A DNA stretch of 46,650 bases from Nitrospira sp. UBA2082 (GCA_002331335.1 DCZO01000013.1:1-46650); one strand, 5' to 3'. Shown: positions 25,822-35,435, numbered from the stretch's first letter. Translations and numbers: made by a program. The notes: generated by a model not told the origin, from the sequence alone.

Positions 25822-25985
25822 GACCAAAAGCTTCACTTCCCTGCAGCTGATGGACAGAGGAGTAGTCTCTCTGCACAAAGCGGGACCGGCCGCTTAGAGA
25901 ATCCCTTCGAACACAAGACCAGTCCCTACCGACTGTGGACGATCACGTGCTTCCAACTGAAACGTGAGTGCCTTCCAGATCGTCT

Positions 25986-26015
25986 TTGACAGCGAAAAAC
26001 ACGCTGTGCTAAATT
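25986..26015 (+). promoter_or_regulatory. Predicted sigma-70 promoter for the ferredoxin-NADP reductase gene
   Basis: TTGACA at 25986-25991 (a perfect -35), an 18-base spacer, and TAAATT at 26010-26015 (four of six). The expected transcript start is near 26022, giving a leader of about 50 bases before ATG 26075. Confidence 0.55.
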
Positions 26016-26074
26016 CGCCGCACTTTTGAGATCTCCCGTACCCATCTCTATGTACCTTTTCTAAGGAACAACGT

Positions 26075-27427
26075 ATGACTGCAACCAATGCGCATGTAAT
26101 TATCATCGTCGGTGCCGGGCCGGCGGGAATGGCTGTTGCCGGGACCATGGCCAAGGCCGGTCACGAAGTCATTATTCTCAACCGTGATATTAAGTTCGGC
26201 GGATTGGCGGAATACGGAATTTTCCCCGCTAAGCTCAAGCTCCGTGGCGGCCTCAAGAAGCAATATTGGGATCTGCTGGAGCAGCCGAACGTACACTATT
26301 TGGGGAATGTCACAGTTGGAAACGGGAAGGACCTTACGGTCGAAGATGTGCGGGGGCTCGGGGCCAGTGCGGTCGTGTTTACGATTGGGGCGCAGGGGAC
26401 CAAGGCCATTGGAGTGGAAGGGGATTCGGCCAAGGGTGTGTACCATGCGAAAGACGTGGTCTATCACTTCAACCGGTTGCCTGGGTTCGGCGATCGGCCG
26501 TTCGACATGGGTAAGCACGTGGCGGTGATCGGGGCAGGCGATGTCATGGTCGATATTGCTCATTGGCTCACCCGCTATAAGAAGGTGGAGCGCGTGACGG
26601 CCATCGTGCGTCGCGGTCCGGTCGAGCGGAAATACAATCCCAAAGAGATCCGAGCTGTGTGTGCCAATATGGACCTTGACGGCATCAAGAAAGAGTTCGA
26701 CCGTATCAAGGATCGCATGGCAGCGGTCGGGCAGAAGGCCGATGAAGTCCTCAAAGGGCTTATAGACGAATTCACGAAGTGTGAACCGAAGGTCAGCGAG
26801 ACGAAAATGGGCTTCAAATTCCTGGCCTCGCCGAAGCGGATTCTCGTCGATGCGAACAATTGTGTGCGTGGTCTTGAAATGGAAGACAATCGGCTAGATC
26901 CCAAGGGCGAAGACACGGTGGCGGTCGGGCTGAAACAACATTATGAATTTCCGTGCGATGCCGTTGTCTTTGCGGTGGGCGACAAGGTCGACGAAACCGT
27001 CGGACTTCCCTATAAAGGAGGCCTCTTCGTCACGAACCCCAACAAGACGGGAAATGACCCGGATGATGCCCTGTTTCAGGCCTACGACGAAGCGGCAGGG
27101 AAAGTCGTTGAAGGGATATTCCTGGCGGGGTGGGCCAGAAAGGCCAGCGAAGGTCTTGTCGGTGTAGCCAAGCGGGATGGCGACTGGTGTGCAGAAGTCG
27201 TGGAGCGCTATCTCGCGACGAAATCAATGGGCGATCAGGCCAAGGTCGTGTTGGACAAGCTGCATCAAATCTTGAAATCCAGGAAGAGTCAGCCTGTCGA
27301 TGTCAAGGGGCTGCGGAAGCTTGAAGCCGCGGAAAAAGCGCACACAGGTGAGTCGGACTGTATCGGAGAGTTCAAGTACGCGAGTAACCGGGACATGATC
27401 GGATTGATCGAGACGGGCAGGGCATGA
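26075..27427 (+). CDS. Adrenodoxin-reductase-type ferredoxin-NADP+ reductase (FAD-dependent)
   Basis: The protein has 450 residues. The FAD-binding motif GAGPAG (13-18) is near the start, followed by the GGLAEYGI loop. A second Rossmann motif, GAGDVMVD (153-160), and RRGPVERKYNPKEIR (179-193) match the NADPH site of adrenodoxin reductase/FprA proteins (compare their GNGNVALD and RRGP...KELR). The family moves electrons between NADPH and ferredoxin. The alternative annotation, a glutamate synthase small-subunit homologue (GltD), fits less well because the N-terminal iron-sulfur cysteines are absent. In an autotroph it could supply reduced ferredoxin or NADPH for carbon fixation (inference). 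AAGGAA precedes the ATG. It converges with nadK across 21 bases. Confidence 0.8.
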   Translation: MTATNAHVIIIVGAGPAGMAVAGTMAKAGHEVIILNRDIKFGGLAEYGIFPAKLKLRGGLKKQYWDLLEQPNVHYLGNVTVGNGKDLTVEDVRGLGASAVVFTIGAQGTKAIGVEGDSAKGVYHAKDVVYHFNRLPGFGDRPFDMGKHVAVIGAGDVMVDIAHWLTRYKKVERVTAIVRRGPVERKYNPKEIRAVCANMDLDGIKKEFDRIKDRMAAVGQKADEVLKGLIDEFTKCEPKVSETKMGFKFLASPKRILVDANNCVRGLEMEDNRLDPKGEDTVAVGLKQHYEFPCDAVVFAVGDKVDETVGLPYKGGLFVTNPNKTGNDPDDALFQAYDEAAGKVVEGIFLAGWARKASEGLVGVAKRDGDWCAEVVERYLATKSMGDQAKVVLDKLHQILKSRKSQPVDVKGLRKLEAAEKAHTGESDCIGEFKYASNRDMIGLIETGRA

Positions 27428-27448
27428 AAGCCTAAACGGCCGCGTTCT

Positions 27449-28309
27449 TTAGCCATCTCCCCACTTCAGTTTCTCACGCAGCACCTCATAGTAGTGGCTT
27501 TCCGGGAACCGAATCAGCTTAGTTCGGTTTTCGGAAGCCAGCACCACCGCCGTATCGCCCTGTGTCATCGCAATGCCGACTTGGCCATCGAGTGTCGCCA
27601 TTGCCCCCTCGTCTTTGCTTGTTAAGGTCACGTCTATTGCGACATTCCCGGGCACGATCAGCGGCCGATGAGTCAGTGTGTGCGGACTGATCGGCGTCAG
27701 GATCAAGGACTGGACCGCAGGGTTGATGATGGGTCCCCCGGCCGATAGGGAATAGGCTGTTGAGCCGGTCGGTGTGCTGACGATCAAGCCGTCCGCCCGC
27801 AAGTTCGTCACGAATTGACCCTGAATGGCGATACGCAGTTCGATCATGCGGGCCAGGGTACCTTTGCTGATGACGATGTCATTCAGCATGATGCCCCGTG
27901 CGACTGTTTCTCCATGGCGATGGACGTGCGTTTGCAACATGAGCCGTTCGTCGATGACGTAATCGTTGGCGAAGACGCGCTCAAGCGACGGATAGAGATT
28001 ATCCAGCCGCACCTCCGTTAAAAATCCGAGGCCGCCCATGTTGACACCCAGGATGGGAATGCTGCGTTCCGCCGCAAGCCGCGCGGCATTGAGGATCGTG
28101 CCGTCGCCGCCCAAGACAAGCAGCACGTCGGCTGTCCCTGCCAACTGGGTCTTCTGAATTCCGCCTGACTCACTCAGCAATGCCGCGGAGGTTGTATCAA
28201 GCAGAACGGTGATGTTGCGTTCACGGAGCCAGGTGACAACTCCTTGCAATGTGGGTGTAACCTCAGGAAATTTCGGTTTTGTCAAAATTCCAATATTTTT
28301 GCTTTTCAT
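27449..28309 (-). CDS. nadK: NAD kinase
   Basis: The protein has 286 residues from ATG 28309. A longer frame to 28462 would add 51 residues with no family match. The GGDGT motif (67-71), whose aspartate is catalytic, is followed by GVNMGGLGFLTEV. The second conserved block PTGSTAYSLSAGGPI is present. The enzyme phosphorylates NAD to NADP with ATP or polyphosphate in the cytoplasm. Its convergent neighbour is an NADP-dependent reductase, so two NADP-related genes face each other, possibly by chance. Confidence 0.96.
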   Translation of the reverse strand: MKSKNIGILTKPKFPEVTPTLQGVVTWLRERNITVLLDTTSAALLSESGGIQKTQLAGTADVLLVLGGDGTILNAARLAAERSIPILGVNMGGLGFLTEVRLDNLYPSLERVFANDYVIDERLMLQTHVHRHGETVARGIMLNDIVISKGTLARMIELRIAIQGQFVTNLRADGLIVSTPTGSTAYSLSAGGPIINPAVQSLILTPISPHTLTHRPLIVPGNVAIDVTLTSKDEGAMATLDGQVGIAMTQGDTAVVLASENRTKLIRFPESHYYEVLREKLKWGDG

Positions 28310-28464
28310 GATGGCCGGGGAAGGCGATTGGACAAAATGGTGCGGGATTCTATCGGGACAGTTTCGTACTGTCAACGCGCCTAAGAGTGAACGTTCCTGG
28401 TGAGAAAGTTGTGAGAGTTGTCGTCCTTCTCTCATCAGCGTTGGCGTCACTTTTTCGCTCAACC

Positions 28465-28493
28465 TTGACTCTCATGGGTCCTATGGTTAAACT
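28465..28493 (+). promoter_or_regulatory. Predicted sigma-70 promoter for clpC
   Basis: TTGACT at 28465-28470 (five of six), a 17-base spacer, and TAAACT at 28488-28493 (four of six). The start codon is 65 bases downstream of the -10. No CIRCE-type or CtsR-type operator was recognised nearby. Confidence 0.5.
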
Positions 28494-28558
28494 GAGACCA
28501 AGTTTTTCCATGGGTTGTCTCGATACGGGCCGTACGTTCATCCAGGGGAGGGGACAGG

Positions 28559-30985
28559 ATGTTCGAACGATTCACGGACAAAGGTCGTAAAATCATCATT
28601 CTTGCGCGTGAGGAAGCCGAGCGCCACCAGAACGACTATCTGGGGACCGAACATCTCGTCTTGGCGATTCTCCGTGAGTCTGATGGCATCGCGTTGATGA
28701 TTTTGAAGAAAATGGGTCTCTCGACCGAGCAAATCCGGTTGGAAATCGAGCGGAATTTGCCGGGCGGGGGAACGACGATGACGTTTGGCGAAATCCCCTT
28801 CAGCCCGCGGGTGAAAAAGGTCATCGAGTATGGAGTCGAGGAAGCTCGATTGCTCGGCCACAATCACATTGGTAGCGAGCATCTCCTGTTGGGCCTGTTA
28901 CGAGAAGAGGAAGGAATTGGAGGCAAGATCCTCCGTAGCCTGGGCGCAAACCTTCTCACGGCCCGCCAATTGACAGTGACGTTCTTGAGGAAGTCCGCTC
29001 CTCGGGAGCGGGATCGGAAGAGCAATACGCCGGCATTGGATGAATTCGGGCGCGATCTGACCCAGCTGGCCCAAGAGGGGCAGTTAGATCCGGTGATCGG
29101 CCGGTCAGACGAAATTGAACGGGTTCTTCAAATCCTCAGCCGGCGGAGTAAGAACAATCCCGTGCTCATCGGCGAGTCCGGTGTCGGGAAAACAGCCATC
29201 GTCGAGGGCCTTGCCCAACGGATCGTGCAGTCGGAGGTTCCCGACAACCTTCTTTCACGACGGGTCATTGCGCTGGACCTTGGCTCGCTTGTCGCAGGTA
29301 CGAAATACCGCGGTCAATTTGAAGAGCGGCTCAAGGTTGTCATGAAGGAGATTGTGCAGGCCGGTAACATTATTATTTTCATCGACGAGCTGCACACGCT
29401 GGTCGGAGCCGGCGCCGCAGAAGGTTCGATCGATGCCTCCAACATGCTCAAGCCTGCCCTCTCGCGAGGGGAGATTCAGTGCATCGGCGCCACCACCTTA
29501 GATGAATACCGGAAGCATATTGAAAAAGACGGCGCCTTAAAACGCCGGTTTCAACCGATCCATGTGCAGCCTCCCAGTATCGACGAGACCATCCAGATTA
29601 TCCACGGGCTGCGGGATCGTTACGAGGAACATCACGGGGTCGAGATCACCGAAGACGCCATCGTCGAAGCTGTCAAACTGTCGGATCGGTACATTACTGA
29701 CCGCTTTTTGCCCGACAAGGCGATTGATCTGATCGATGAAACCGGCTCGCGTGCAAAACTGCAGACCTATGCGCTGCCCTCCGAACTGAAAGCGATGGAG
29801 CAGGAGCTCAAGAAGGTCTCGCGAGAGAAAGAGTTGTCGATTTCAATGCAGAATTTCGAAGAAGCTGTGCGGCATCGTGAAGAAGAAGAGCGGCTCCGCA
29901 AGCTCCTGGATGAGTCCAAGCGGGAGTGGAAGAAGAATCAAGAAAAGAACAAGCCGGTGATTGGAAAGGAAGACGTCGCGTACGTGGTATCCAAGATGAC
30001 CGGCATTCCGCTCTTCAAGCTCGAGGAGGAGGAATCCAATAAGCTGCTGCGAATGGAAGAATTTCTCCATAAGCGGGTGATCGGACAAAATGAAGCGATC
30101 TCTGCAGTCGCACGCGCCATTCGCCGGTCACGTGCAGGTTTGAAGGAAGCGAAGAAACCCATTGGCTCGTTTATCTTCATGGGGCCGACCGGGGTCGGAA
30201 AGACCGAGTTGGCGAGAACGTTGGCGGAGTTCCTCTTCAACAGCGAAGATGCCTTGATCCGGGTGGACATGTCCGAGTATCAGGAGAAATTCACCAGTTC
30301 CAGGCTCTTCGGCGCGCCTCCCGGCTACGTTGGTTACGAGGAAGGGGGCCAGCTGACTGAAAAAGTCCGACGCCGGCCCTATTCAGTGGTGTTGTTCGAT
30401 GAAATTGAAAAGGCGCATCCGGACGTCTTCAACGTACTGCTGCAGGTCTTGGACGACGGAGTGCTGACCGATAGTCTTGGTCGCAAGGTGGATTTCAAGA
30501 ATACCGTCGTCATCATGACGTCCAATATCGGGACCAAGAACATCCAGAAGGGAGTCTCGCTGGGGTTCCAGAGCACTGAAGGCGAAGCAGCTAGACGGAA
30601 GAAGGAAGAAGTGATCGGTGAATTGCGGAAATCGTTCAGCCCGGAGTTCTTGAACCGGATCGACGAAATTGTGATCTTCCATCAACTGGAGAAGGAACAG
30701 CTCTATAACATTCTCGATATTCTCATTCGCGAGCTCAATCTGCGTCTGTTGGAGAAGGGGATTGAGATCGAGGTCGACGACGACGTCAAACAGTGGCTCA
30801 TTAAGGAAGGGTACGAGCCGCTTTATGGGGCCAGACCGATGCGCAGGGCGATTCAGCGTGCGATCGGCGATCCGCTCTCCGATGAGCTCATCAGAGGACG
30901 GTTTAAGGACAGCCGCAAAGTCAAAGTGGTGCTGCGTGACGGCGCTCCAGCCTTTGTTGAACAGGAAGCAATGGCGAGTGTCTAG
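28559..30985 (+). CDS. clpC: ATP-dependent Clp protease ATP-binding subunit ClpC
   Basis: The protein has 808 residues, the usual ClpC length. It begins MFERFTDKGRKIIILAREEA, the double Clp-N repeat (1-145). The first AAA+ domain has Walker A GESGVGKT (205-212) and Walker B IIIFIDE. A middle region contains a UVR-type motif (about 431-452), which sets ClpC apart from ClpA. The second AAA+ domain has Walker A GPTGVGKT (542-549), Walker B VVLFDEIEKAHPD, and a C-terminal D2-small domain. ClpC unfolds substrates and feeds them to ClpP. No adaptor gene (mcsA/mcsB/ctsR) is adjacent. GGGGAGGGGACAGG precedes the ATG. A strong terminator follows. Confidence 0.97.
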   Translation: MFERFTDKGRKIIILAREEAERHQNDYLGTEHLVLAILRESDGIALMILKKMGLSTEQIRLEIERNLPGGGTTMTFGEIPFSPRVKKVIEYGVEEARLLGHNHIGSEHLLLGLLREEEGIGGKILRSLGANLLTARQLTVTFLRKSAPRERDRKSNTPALDEFGRDLTQLAQEGQLDPVIGRSDEIERVLQILSRRSKNNPVLIGESGVGKTAIVEGLAQRIVQSEVPDNLLSRRVIALDLGSLVAGTKYRGQFEERLKVVMKEIVQAGNIIIFIDELHTLVGAGAAEGSIDASNMLKPALSRGEIQCIGATTLDEYRKHIEKDGALKRRFQPIHVQPPSIDETIQIIHGLRDRYEEHHGVEITEDAIVEAVKLSDRYITDRFLPDKAIDLIDETGSRAKLQTYALPSELKAMEQELKKVSREKELSISMQNFEEAVRHREEEERLRKLLDESKREWKKNQEKNKPVIGKEDVAYVVSKMTGIPLFKLEEEESNKLLRMEEFLHKRVIGQNEAISAVARAIRRSRAGLKEAKKPIGSFIFMGPTGVGKTELARTLAEFLFNSEDALIRVDMSEYQEKFTSSRLFGAPPGYVGYEEGGQLTEKVRRRPYSVVLFDEIEKAHPDVFNVLLQVLDDGVLTDSLGRKVDFKNTVVIMTSNIGTKNIQKGVSLGFQSTEGEAARRKKEEVIGELRKSFSPEFLNRIDEIVIFHQLEKEQLYNILDILIRELNLRLLEKGIEIEVDDDVKQWLIKEGYEPLYGARPMRRAIQRAIGDPLSDELIRGRFKDSRKVKVVLRDGAPAFVEQEAMASV

Positions 30986-31016
30986 CGATAGCCGCGTCAT
31001 CGCCAGCCAGTGGTAG

Positions 31017-31060
31017 CCACGCCCCCTGCGGCTGACGGCCGCAGGGGGCGTGGTGTTTTT
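31017..31060 (+). terminator. Strong intrinsic terminator after clpC
   Basis: A perfect 16-bp GC-rich stem (31017-31032 pairing with 31038-31053), a five-base loop and TGTTTTT directly after (31054-31060). It starts 31 bases after the clpC stop and separates clpC from tsaD. It also shows that tsaD cannot sensibly start at 31010. Confidence 0.93.
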
Positions 31061-31087
31061 GCACAGCACTACGGTAGTCTTTTGCCT

Positions 31088-32185
31088 ATGGTTCATCCGC
31101 GCCCGCTTGAATCCACAATCCATGACAAGGGCCTGCAGAAGCCGGTCCTTGGAATTGAGTCATCGTGCGATGAAACGGCCGCCGCCGTGTTAGCACCCGA
31201 CGGGTCGGTGCTCTCGAATGTGGTGGCGTCTCAAACGACGGTCCACGCGAAATTCGGCGGTGTCGTGCCGGAACTGGCGGCCCGGGCCCATATCAGTCAG
31301 ATTGATGGTGTGGTCATGGATGCGCTGAATCAGGCGCATCTTTCCTTGCACGATCTTGGCGCGATTGCGGTCACCCAAGGGCCTGGATTGGCCGGTGCGC
31401 TGTTGGTTGGGGTAAATTATGCTAAGGCGTTGAGCTACGGATTGGGTATCCCCCTGGTCGGGGTGAACCACTTGGAGGGACACATTGCGTCGGCCTGGCT
31501 GGCTGATCCAACCTTCCCGTTACCATGTGTCGTGCTCGTCGTGTCCGGCGGACATACGCATTTGTATAGGAGAGAACCGACCGGGGAATGTCTCTTACTT
31601 GGCTGCACCAGGGACGATGCCGCAGGAGAGGCGTTTGACAAAGGTGCGCAGATGCTGGGGCTCGAGTTTCCAGGAGGGCAGGCGATCGATCGACTTGCTC
31701 GGCTGGGCGATCCAAAGGCGATTCCGTTCCCACGCTTCCATCAACGGAAAACCAGCCTGGAATTCAGTTTCAGCGGGCTCAAGACATCATTGCTGTACAC
31801 ACTGCGCAAGATGAACGATCACACGCGAGCAGAGAGAATGGCCGATCTGGCTGCGGGCTACCAAGAGGCCATTGTGCAGGTGTTGGTGGCCAAGGCGTTT
31901 GCGGCCCTTGCCTATACGGGACTCTGCGCGCTGGCCGTGGTGGGAGGGGTGTCGGCCAATTCTCGATTGCGGGCGCTGCTTATCGAACGAGGGGAGCGGG
32001 AAGGTGTTCGGCTGGCATTGCCGCCATCAGCCTATTGCACGGATAATGCCGCCATGATCGCTTCGGCCGGTTGGCATCTGCTCATGGCCGATCCGCAAAT
32101 CGGTCGCCATGTCGACATCCAGCCGTCACTGCAACACAGTGCCGTTCATCAATCGGGCCATAACAAGGAGCGCGCCCATTCCTGA
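31088..32185 (+). CDS. tsaD: tRNA N6-adenosine threonylcarbamoyltransferase TsaD
   Basis: The protein has 365 residues from ATG 31088, just after the clpC terminator. It begins near PVLGIESSCDETAAAVL, the TsaD signature. Metal ligands His128 and His132 lie in NHLEGH, with SGGHT and DDAAGEAFDKGA following, and a C-terminal CTDNAAMIA carrying the last ligand Asp. TsaD transfers the threonylcarbamoyl group to A37 of tRNA with TsaB and TsaE. The 3' end overlaps hflX by 77 bases. It leads the tightly packed run to coaBC. Confidence 0.96.
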   Translation: MVHPRPLESTIHDKGLQKPVLGIESSCDETAAAVLAPDGSVLSNVVASQTTVHAKFGGVVPELAARAHISQIDGVVMDALNQAHLSLHDLGAIAVTQGPGLAGALLVGVNYAKALSYGLGIPLVGVNHLEGHIASAWLADPTFPLPCVVLVVSGGHTHLYRREPTGECLLLGCTRDDAAGEAFDKGAQMLGLEFPGGQAIDRLARLGDPKAIPFPRFHQRKTSLEFSFSGLKTSLLYTLRKMNDHTRAERMADLAAGYQEAIVQVLVAKAFAALAYTGLCALAVVGGVSANSRLRALLIERGEREGVRLALPPSAYCTDNAAMIASAGWHLLMADPQIGRHVDIQPSLQHSAVHQSGHNKERAHS

Positions 32186-33872
32186 TGTCCATGGCCAGCT
32201 GACGGGTCTCCGCGCAAGCCAGGTAGCGGCGATCGACCGGCTCTATCGGCGGCGTGTGCCTCATGACAAGATCCTCACGCCGGAGCTGGCCAAGACAATG
32301 TGCCAGCTGACCCTCGATATCCGGCGTCCCATCGCCGTCGTGCTGACACGCCGAGGGCTCGTGCAAGAAATTATTGTGGGGACGGATCTCGTGCTGTCGC
32401 CGGCGACAGCCGCGCAATTTCGTGCCGGACCTCGGTCGCTACGAGGGTTGCGGCTGATCAGAACGCAGCTGCGTGATCAGCCGCTGAGCCAGGAAACGCT
32501 CACCGATCTTGCGTACCTCCGGCTCGACCTGATCGGCACCCTCTCGGTATTGCCGGACGGGAGTCCAGGCAATCTGTATCTTGCCCATCTTCTTCCGCCT
32601 GACGGGACCGGCCGGCTCTGCAATATTCTGAAAGCCGTTCCCTTTTACCAGTGTTCGTTCCAATGCGATCGCTTCATCGAAGAGCTGGAAGCCGAGGTGC
32701 ATGTGGCGCGCGCCCGCCAAGCGGTTCAGGACGGTAATGAATCGGCGATCTTGGTCAGTGCGTCGCCGCATGGACGGGCCGAACAGGAAGAGCGGTTGAT
32801 CGAGTTGGCCGAGCTCGCAAATTCGGCCGGAGTGCGGGTCATTGATCGCGTTGCGCAACGGACGGCGGATGGACACCAGCGGCATTTGCTGGGAAGCGGG
32901 AAATTGAAGGAAGTGCTCATCCAAACGCTTCATAAAGGCGCCGACATGGTCATTTTCGACCAGACCCTGTCGCCAGCCCAATCACGAGCGATTGCGGAGA
33001 TGACCGATATCAAAGTCATCGATCGCACGCAACTTATTTTGGACATCTTTGCCCGCCGTGCCCACAGCCGGGAAGGAAAGGTACAGGTCGAGCTGGCACA
33101 ACTGCGGTATCTCTTGCCGAGGTTGTCGGGGAAAGGCACACAGCTCTCTCGTCTGGGCGGGGGAATCGGAAGCAGGGGGCCCGGTGAAACAAAGCTGGAG
33201 TCGGACCGCAGACGGGTACATGACCGAATTACCCATCTGGAACGGGATCTCGCTCAGTTCGCTAAGCATCAGGGCCAGCGCCGAGCACGCCGAGGCCGCC
33301 AGGGGCTACCCGTGGTGTCCTTGGTCGGCTACACGAACGCGGGAAAATCCACCTTACTCAATGTCCTGACCAAGAGTCATGTCTCGGCGGAAAACCGCAT
33401 GTTTGAAACGTTAGACACCACGAGCCGCCGGCTCCGCTTTCCCGAAGATAGTGAGATCATCGTGACCGATACCGTGGGGTTCATCCGCGATCTTCCGAAG
33501 GAATTGGTCGGCGCATTCCGGACCACGCTGGAAGAATTGCATGAGGCCGATCTTCTGCTCCACGTTGTCGATGCTGGAGCTGCTGATGTCGATGTGCAAA
33601 TCAGCGCCGTGGTTGACGTCTTGCGGGACCTCGGCCTGGAATCGATTCCGCGAATGCTCGTACTCAACAAATGCGATCGCCTTCCACCGGATCAGATCGG
33701 ACTACTCTCCAGGCGCTACCGTGCAATCGGTATCTCCGCCATCAGGCCGGAAACCTTGCGGCCGTTGCTGGCAGAACTCTATGCCCATGTGAGCCGGTTG
33801 ACGGTAGACCGGACACCCACTCTGCCGAATCGCCCCCAGAGCGGGGAACCAGCCCTTGCATCTCGCCCATGA
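32109..33872 (+). CDS. hflX: GTPase HflX
   Basis: The protein has 587 residues, on the long side for the family, with an extended N-terminal domain (about 1-200) as in HflX of related bacteria. The glycine-rich core is KLKEVLIQTLHKGADMVIFDQ, then GKVQVELAQLRYLLPRL. The G domain has GYTNAGKST (407-415) and DTVGFIRDLP (about 454). HflX binds ribosomes and splits stalled ones under stress. The start at 32109 lies inside tsaD. A GTG at 32139 would shorten it. No strong Shine-Dalgarno sequence is visible, fitting translational coupling. The end overlaps the longest form of nth. Confidence 0.95.
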   Translation: MSTSSRHCNTVPFINRAITRSAPIPDVHGQLTGLRASQVAAIDRLYRRRVPHDKILTPELAKTMCQLTLDIRRPIAVVLTRRGLVQEIIVGTDLVLSPATAAQFRAGPRSLRGLRLIRTQLRDQPLSQETLTDLAYLRLDLIGTLSVLPDGSPGNLYLAHLLPPDGTGRLCNILKAVPFYQCSFQCDRFIEELEAEVHVARARQAVQDGNESAILVSASPHGRAEQEERLIELAELANSAGVRVIDRVAQRTADGHQRHLLGSGKLKEVLIQTLHKGADMVIFDQTLSPAQSRAIAEMTDIKVIDRTQLILDIFARRAHSREGKVQVELAQLRYLLPRLSGKGTQLSRLGGGIGSRGPGETKLESDRRRVHDRITHLERDLAQFAKHQGQRRARRGRQGLPVVSLVGYTNAGKSTLLNVLTKSHVSAENRMFETLDTTSRRLRFPEDSEIIVTDTVGFIRDLPKELVGAFRTTLEELHEADLLLHVVDAGAADVDVQISAVVDVLRDLGLESIPRMLVLNKCDRLPPDQIGLLSRRYRAIGISAIRPETLRPLLAELYAHVSRLTVDRTPTLPNRPQSGEPALASRP

Positions 33873-33897
33873 CCGGTTGCACAATCGCCCCACTGCA

Positions 33898-34560
33898 ATG
33901 AAGGGTCGAACTTCAGGCACAGCACAGACCGGCACAACTCCGTCAAAAATTGCCACGATTCTATTGCGATCCATGGCAACGGCGGAGGTGGAGTTGGCCC
34001 ATTGTTCTCCATGGGAATTACTGGTGGCGACAATTCTTTCCGCGCAATGCACCGATCAGCGGGTGAATCAGGTGACACCGGCCCTCTTCAAACGATATCG
34101 CACCCCTTCCGAGCTGGCTCAAGCGGAACCGGCTGAATTGGAGGGACTGATCAAACCGACCGGATTCTACAAGAACAAAGCGAAACATCTGATCGGGTGC
34201 GCACGAGCTGTGACTGAACGGTTTCACGGTGACATTCCCACGACGATGGAGGCCTTAACGTCGATTCCCGGTGTGGGGCGAAAAACCGCCAACGTCATAT
34301 TGGGGGCGGCCTTTGGCCAGCCGGCTGTCGTTGTCGATACGCACGTGAAACGGGTGGCGAATCGACTGCATTTGGCCAACTCGGACGATCCCGAGAAAAT
34401 CGAACAGGATCTCCAACAAGTCTTTCCCAAGCGCCAGTGGACTGATGTGTCGCAGCGCCTCTTGTTGCATGGACGATATGTGTGTCTGGCACGAAGGCCA
34501 CGGTGCGGGGACTGCGTCTTGTACGATCTGTGCCGGTGGAAAGGAAAGCAGAACCGATGA
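33898..34560 (+). CDS. nth: Endonuclease III
   Basis: The protein has 220 residues from ATG 33898. ATG 33856 would add 14 residues and overlap hflX. The helix-hairpin-helix GVGRKTA has the catalytic lysine Lys129, and VVVDTHVKRV has the catalytic aspartate Asp147. The 4Fe-4S cluster cysteines are Cys196, 203, 206 and 212 (C-x6-C-x2-C-x5-C), so all key residues are present. The enzyme removes oxidised pyrimidines and nicks abasic sites. The stop overlaps the yicC start (ATGA). Confidence 0.95.
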   Translation: MKGRTSGTAQTGTTPSKIATILLRSMATAEVELAHCSPWELLVATILSAQCTDQRVNQVTPALFKRYRTPSELAQAEPAELEGLIKPTGFYKNKAKHLIGCARAVTERFHGDIPTTMEALTSIPGVGRKTANVILGAAFGQPAVVVDTHVKRVANRLHLANSDDPEKIEQDLQQVFPKRQWTDVSQRLLLHGRYVCLARRPRCGDCVLYDLCRWKGKQNR

Positions 34561-35435
34561 TCAAGAGCATGACGGGATTCGGCCGGCGGCAAGGTGCCTG
34601 GGAGGACGGGACCGTGACCGTCGAGGTTCGTTCGGTGAATCACCGATTTTTAGAAGCGTCCGTCCGGATGCCAAAATCGATCGGACGGCTCGAAGAGACA
34701 TTAAAAAAGGCCATCCAAGAACACTGTGCTCGCGGTCGTGTCGAGTGTACAGTGTTCGTTCAGGGAAACCGAGGAGGAACGCGGTCTCTTCAACTTGACG
34801 CTGGGTTGGCGAAACAGTACTATCAGGTCCTCCGCACTCTCCAGCGTAGTTTGAAACTCAGCGGTCCCATTGACATTGGGCTTGTGGCGGGTTTCCGCGA
34901 TGTGCTCACTGTGTCGGATCAGCCGACCGAAGATCCGAAGCTCGCGAAACTCGTGGAGAAACTTGGTCTCCTGGCGGTACAAGACCTGGCAAAGATGCGG
35001 AAAAAAGAGGGCGCACTGTTGGCCCAAGACCTCGGCAAACGCCTGGAGATTCTTGGAGGATTGAAAGGGCAGGTGGCCGACCGAGCACCGGGTGTTGTCC
35101 AAGAGTCATTCCTCCGTATGAAAAGCCGGGTCGAGAAGTTGCTGCATGAACCCGTTCCGGACCTTGCTCGACTCCACCAAGAACTGGCCCTCTATGCCGA
35201 ACGATCAGACATTACAGAAGAATTAGTCAGGTTGGATGCCCATATGGTACAGTTTGGCCAGACAGTACACAGCACTCAACCGGTCGGAAAGACATTAGAT
35301 TTTCTGCTTCAGGAAATGGGACGTGAGGTCAACACGATCGGATCGAAAGCCAATGATGGGGTGATTGCCACGGCCGTCGTTCAGATGAAAGCCGAACTCG
35401 AGCGTCTTCGCGAGCAGGTGCAGAACGTGGAATGA
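34557..35435 (+). CDS. yicC: YicC family endoribonuclease
   Basis: The protein has 292 residues and begins MIKSMTGFGR, the invariant YicC start, so ATG 34557 is clear despite a longer frame from 34482. The C-terminal YicC block (DFLLQEMGREVNTIGSKAND) is intact. YicC proteins are RNases that help degrade small RNAs (known from E. coli). The overlap with nth is four bases (ATGA) and with gmk is also four bases. The yicC-gmk-rpoZ order is widely conserved in bacteria. Confidence 0.95.
   Translation: MIKSMTGFGRRQGAWEDGTVTVEVRSVNHRFLEASVRMPKSIGRLEETLKKAIQEHCARGRVECTVFVQGNRGGTRSLQLDAGLAKQYYQVLRTLQRSLKLSGPIDIGLVAGFRDVLTVSDQPTEDPKLAKLVEKLGLLAVQDLAKMRKKEGALLAQDLGKRLEILGGLKGQVADRAPGVVQESFLRMKSRVEKLLHEPVPDLARLHQELALYAERSDITEELVRLDAHMVQFGQTVHSTQPVGKTLDFLLQEMGREVNTIGSKANDGVIATAVVQMKAELERLREQVQNVE

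Noticed and set aside
31010..31087. Longer N-terminus for tsaD
   Set aside because: It would be translated through the perfect 16-bp clpC terminator, and the TsaD family starts near ATG 31088.
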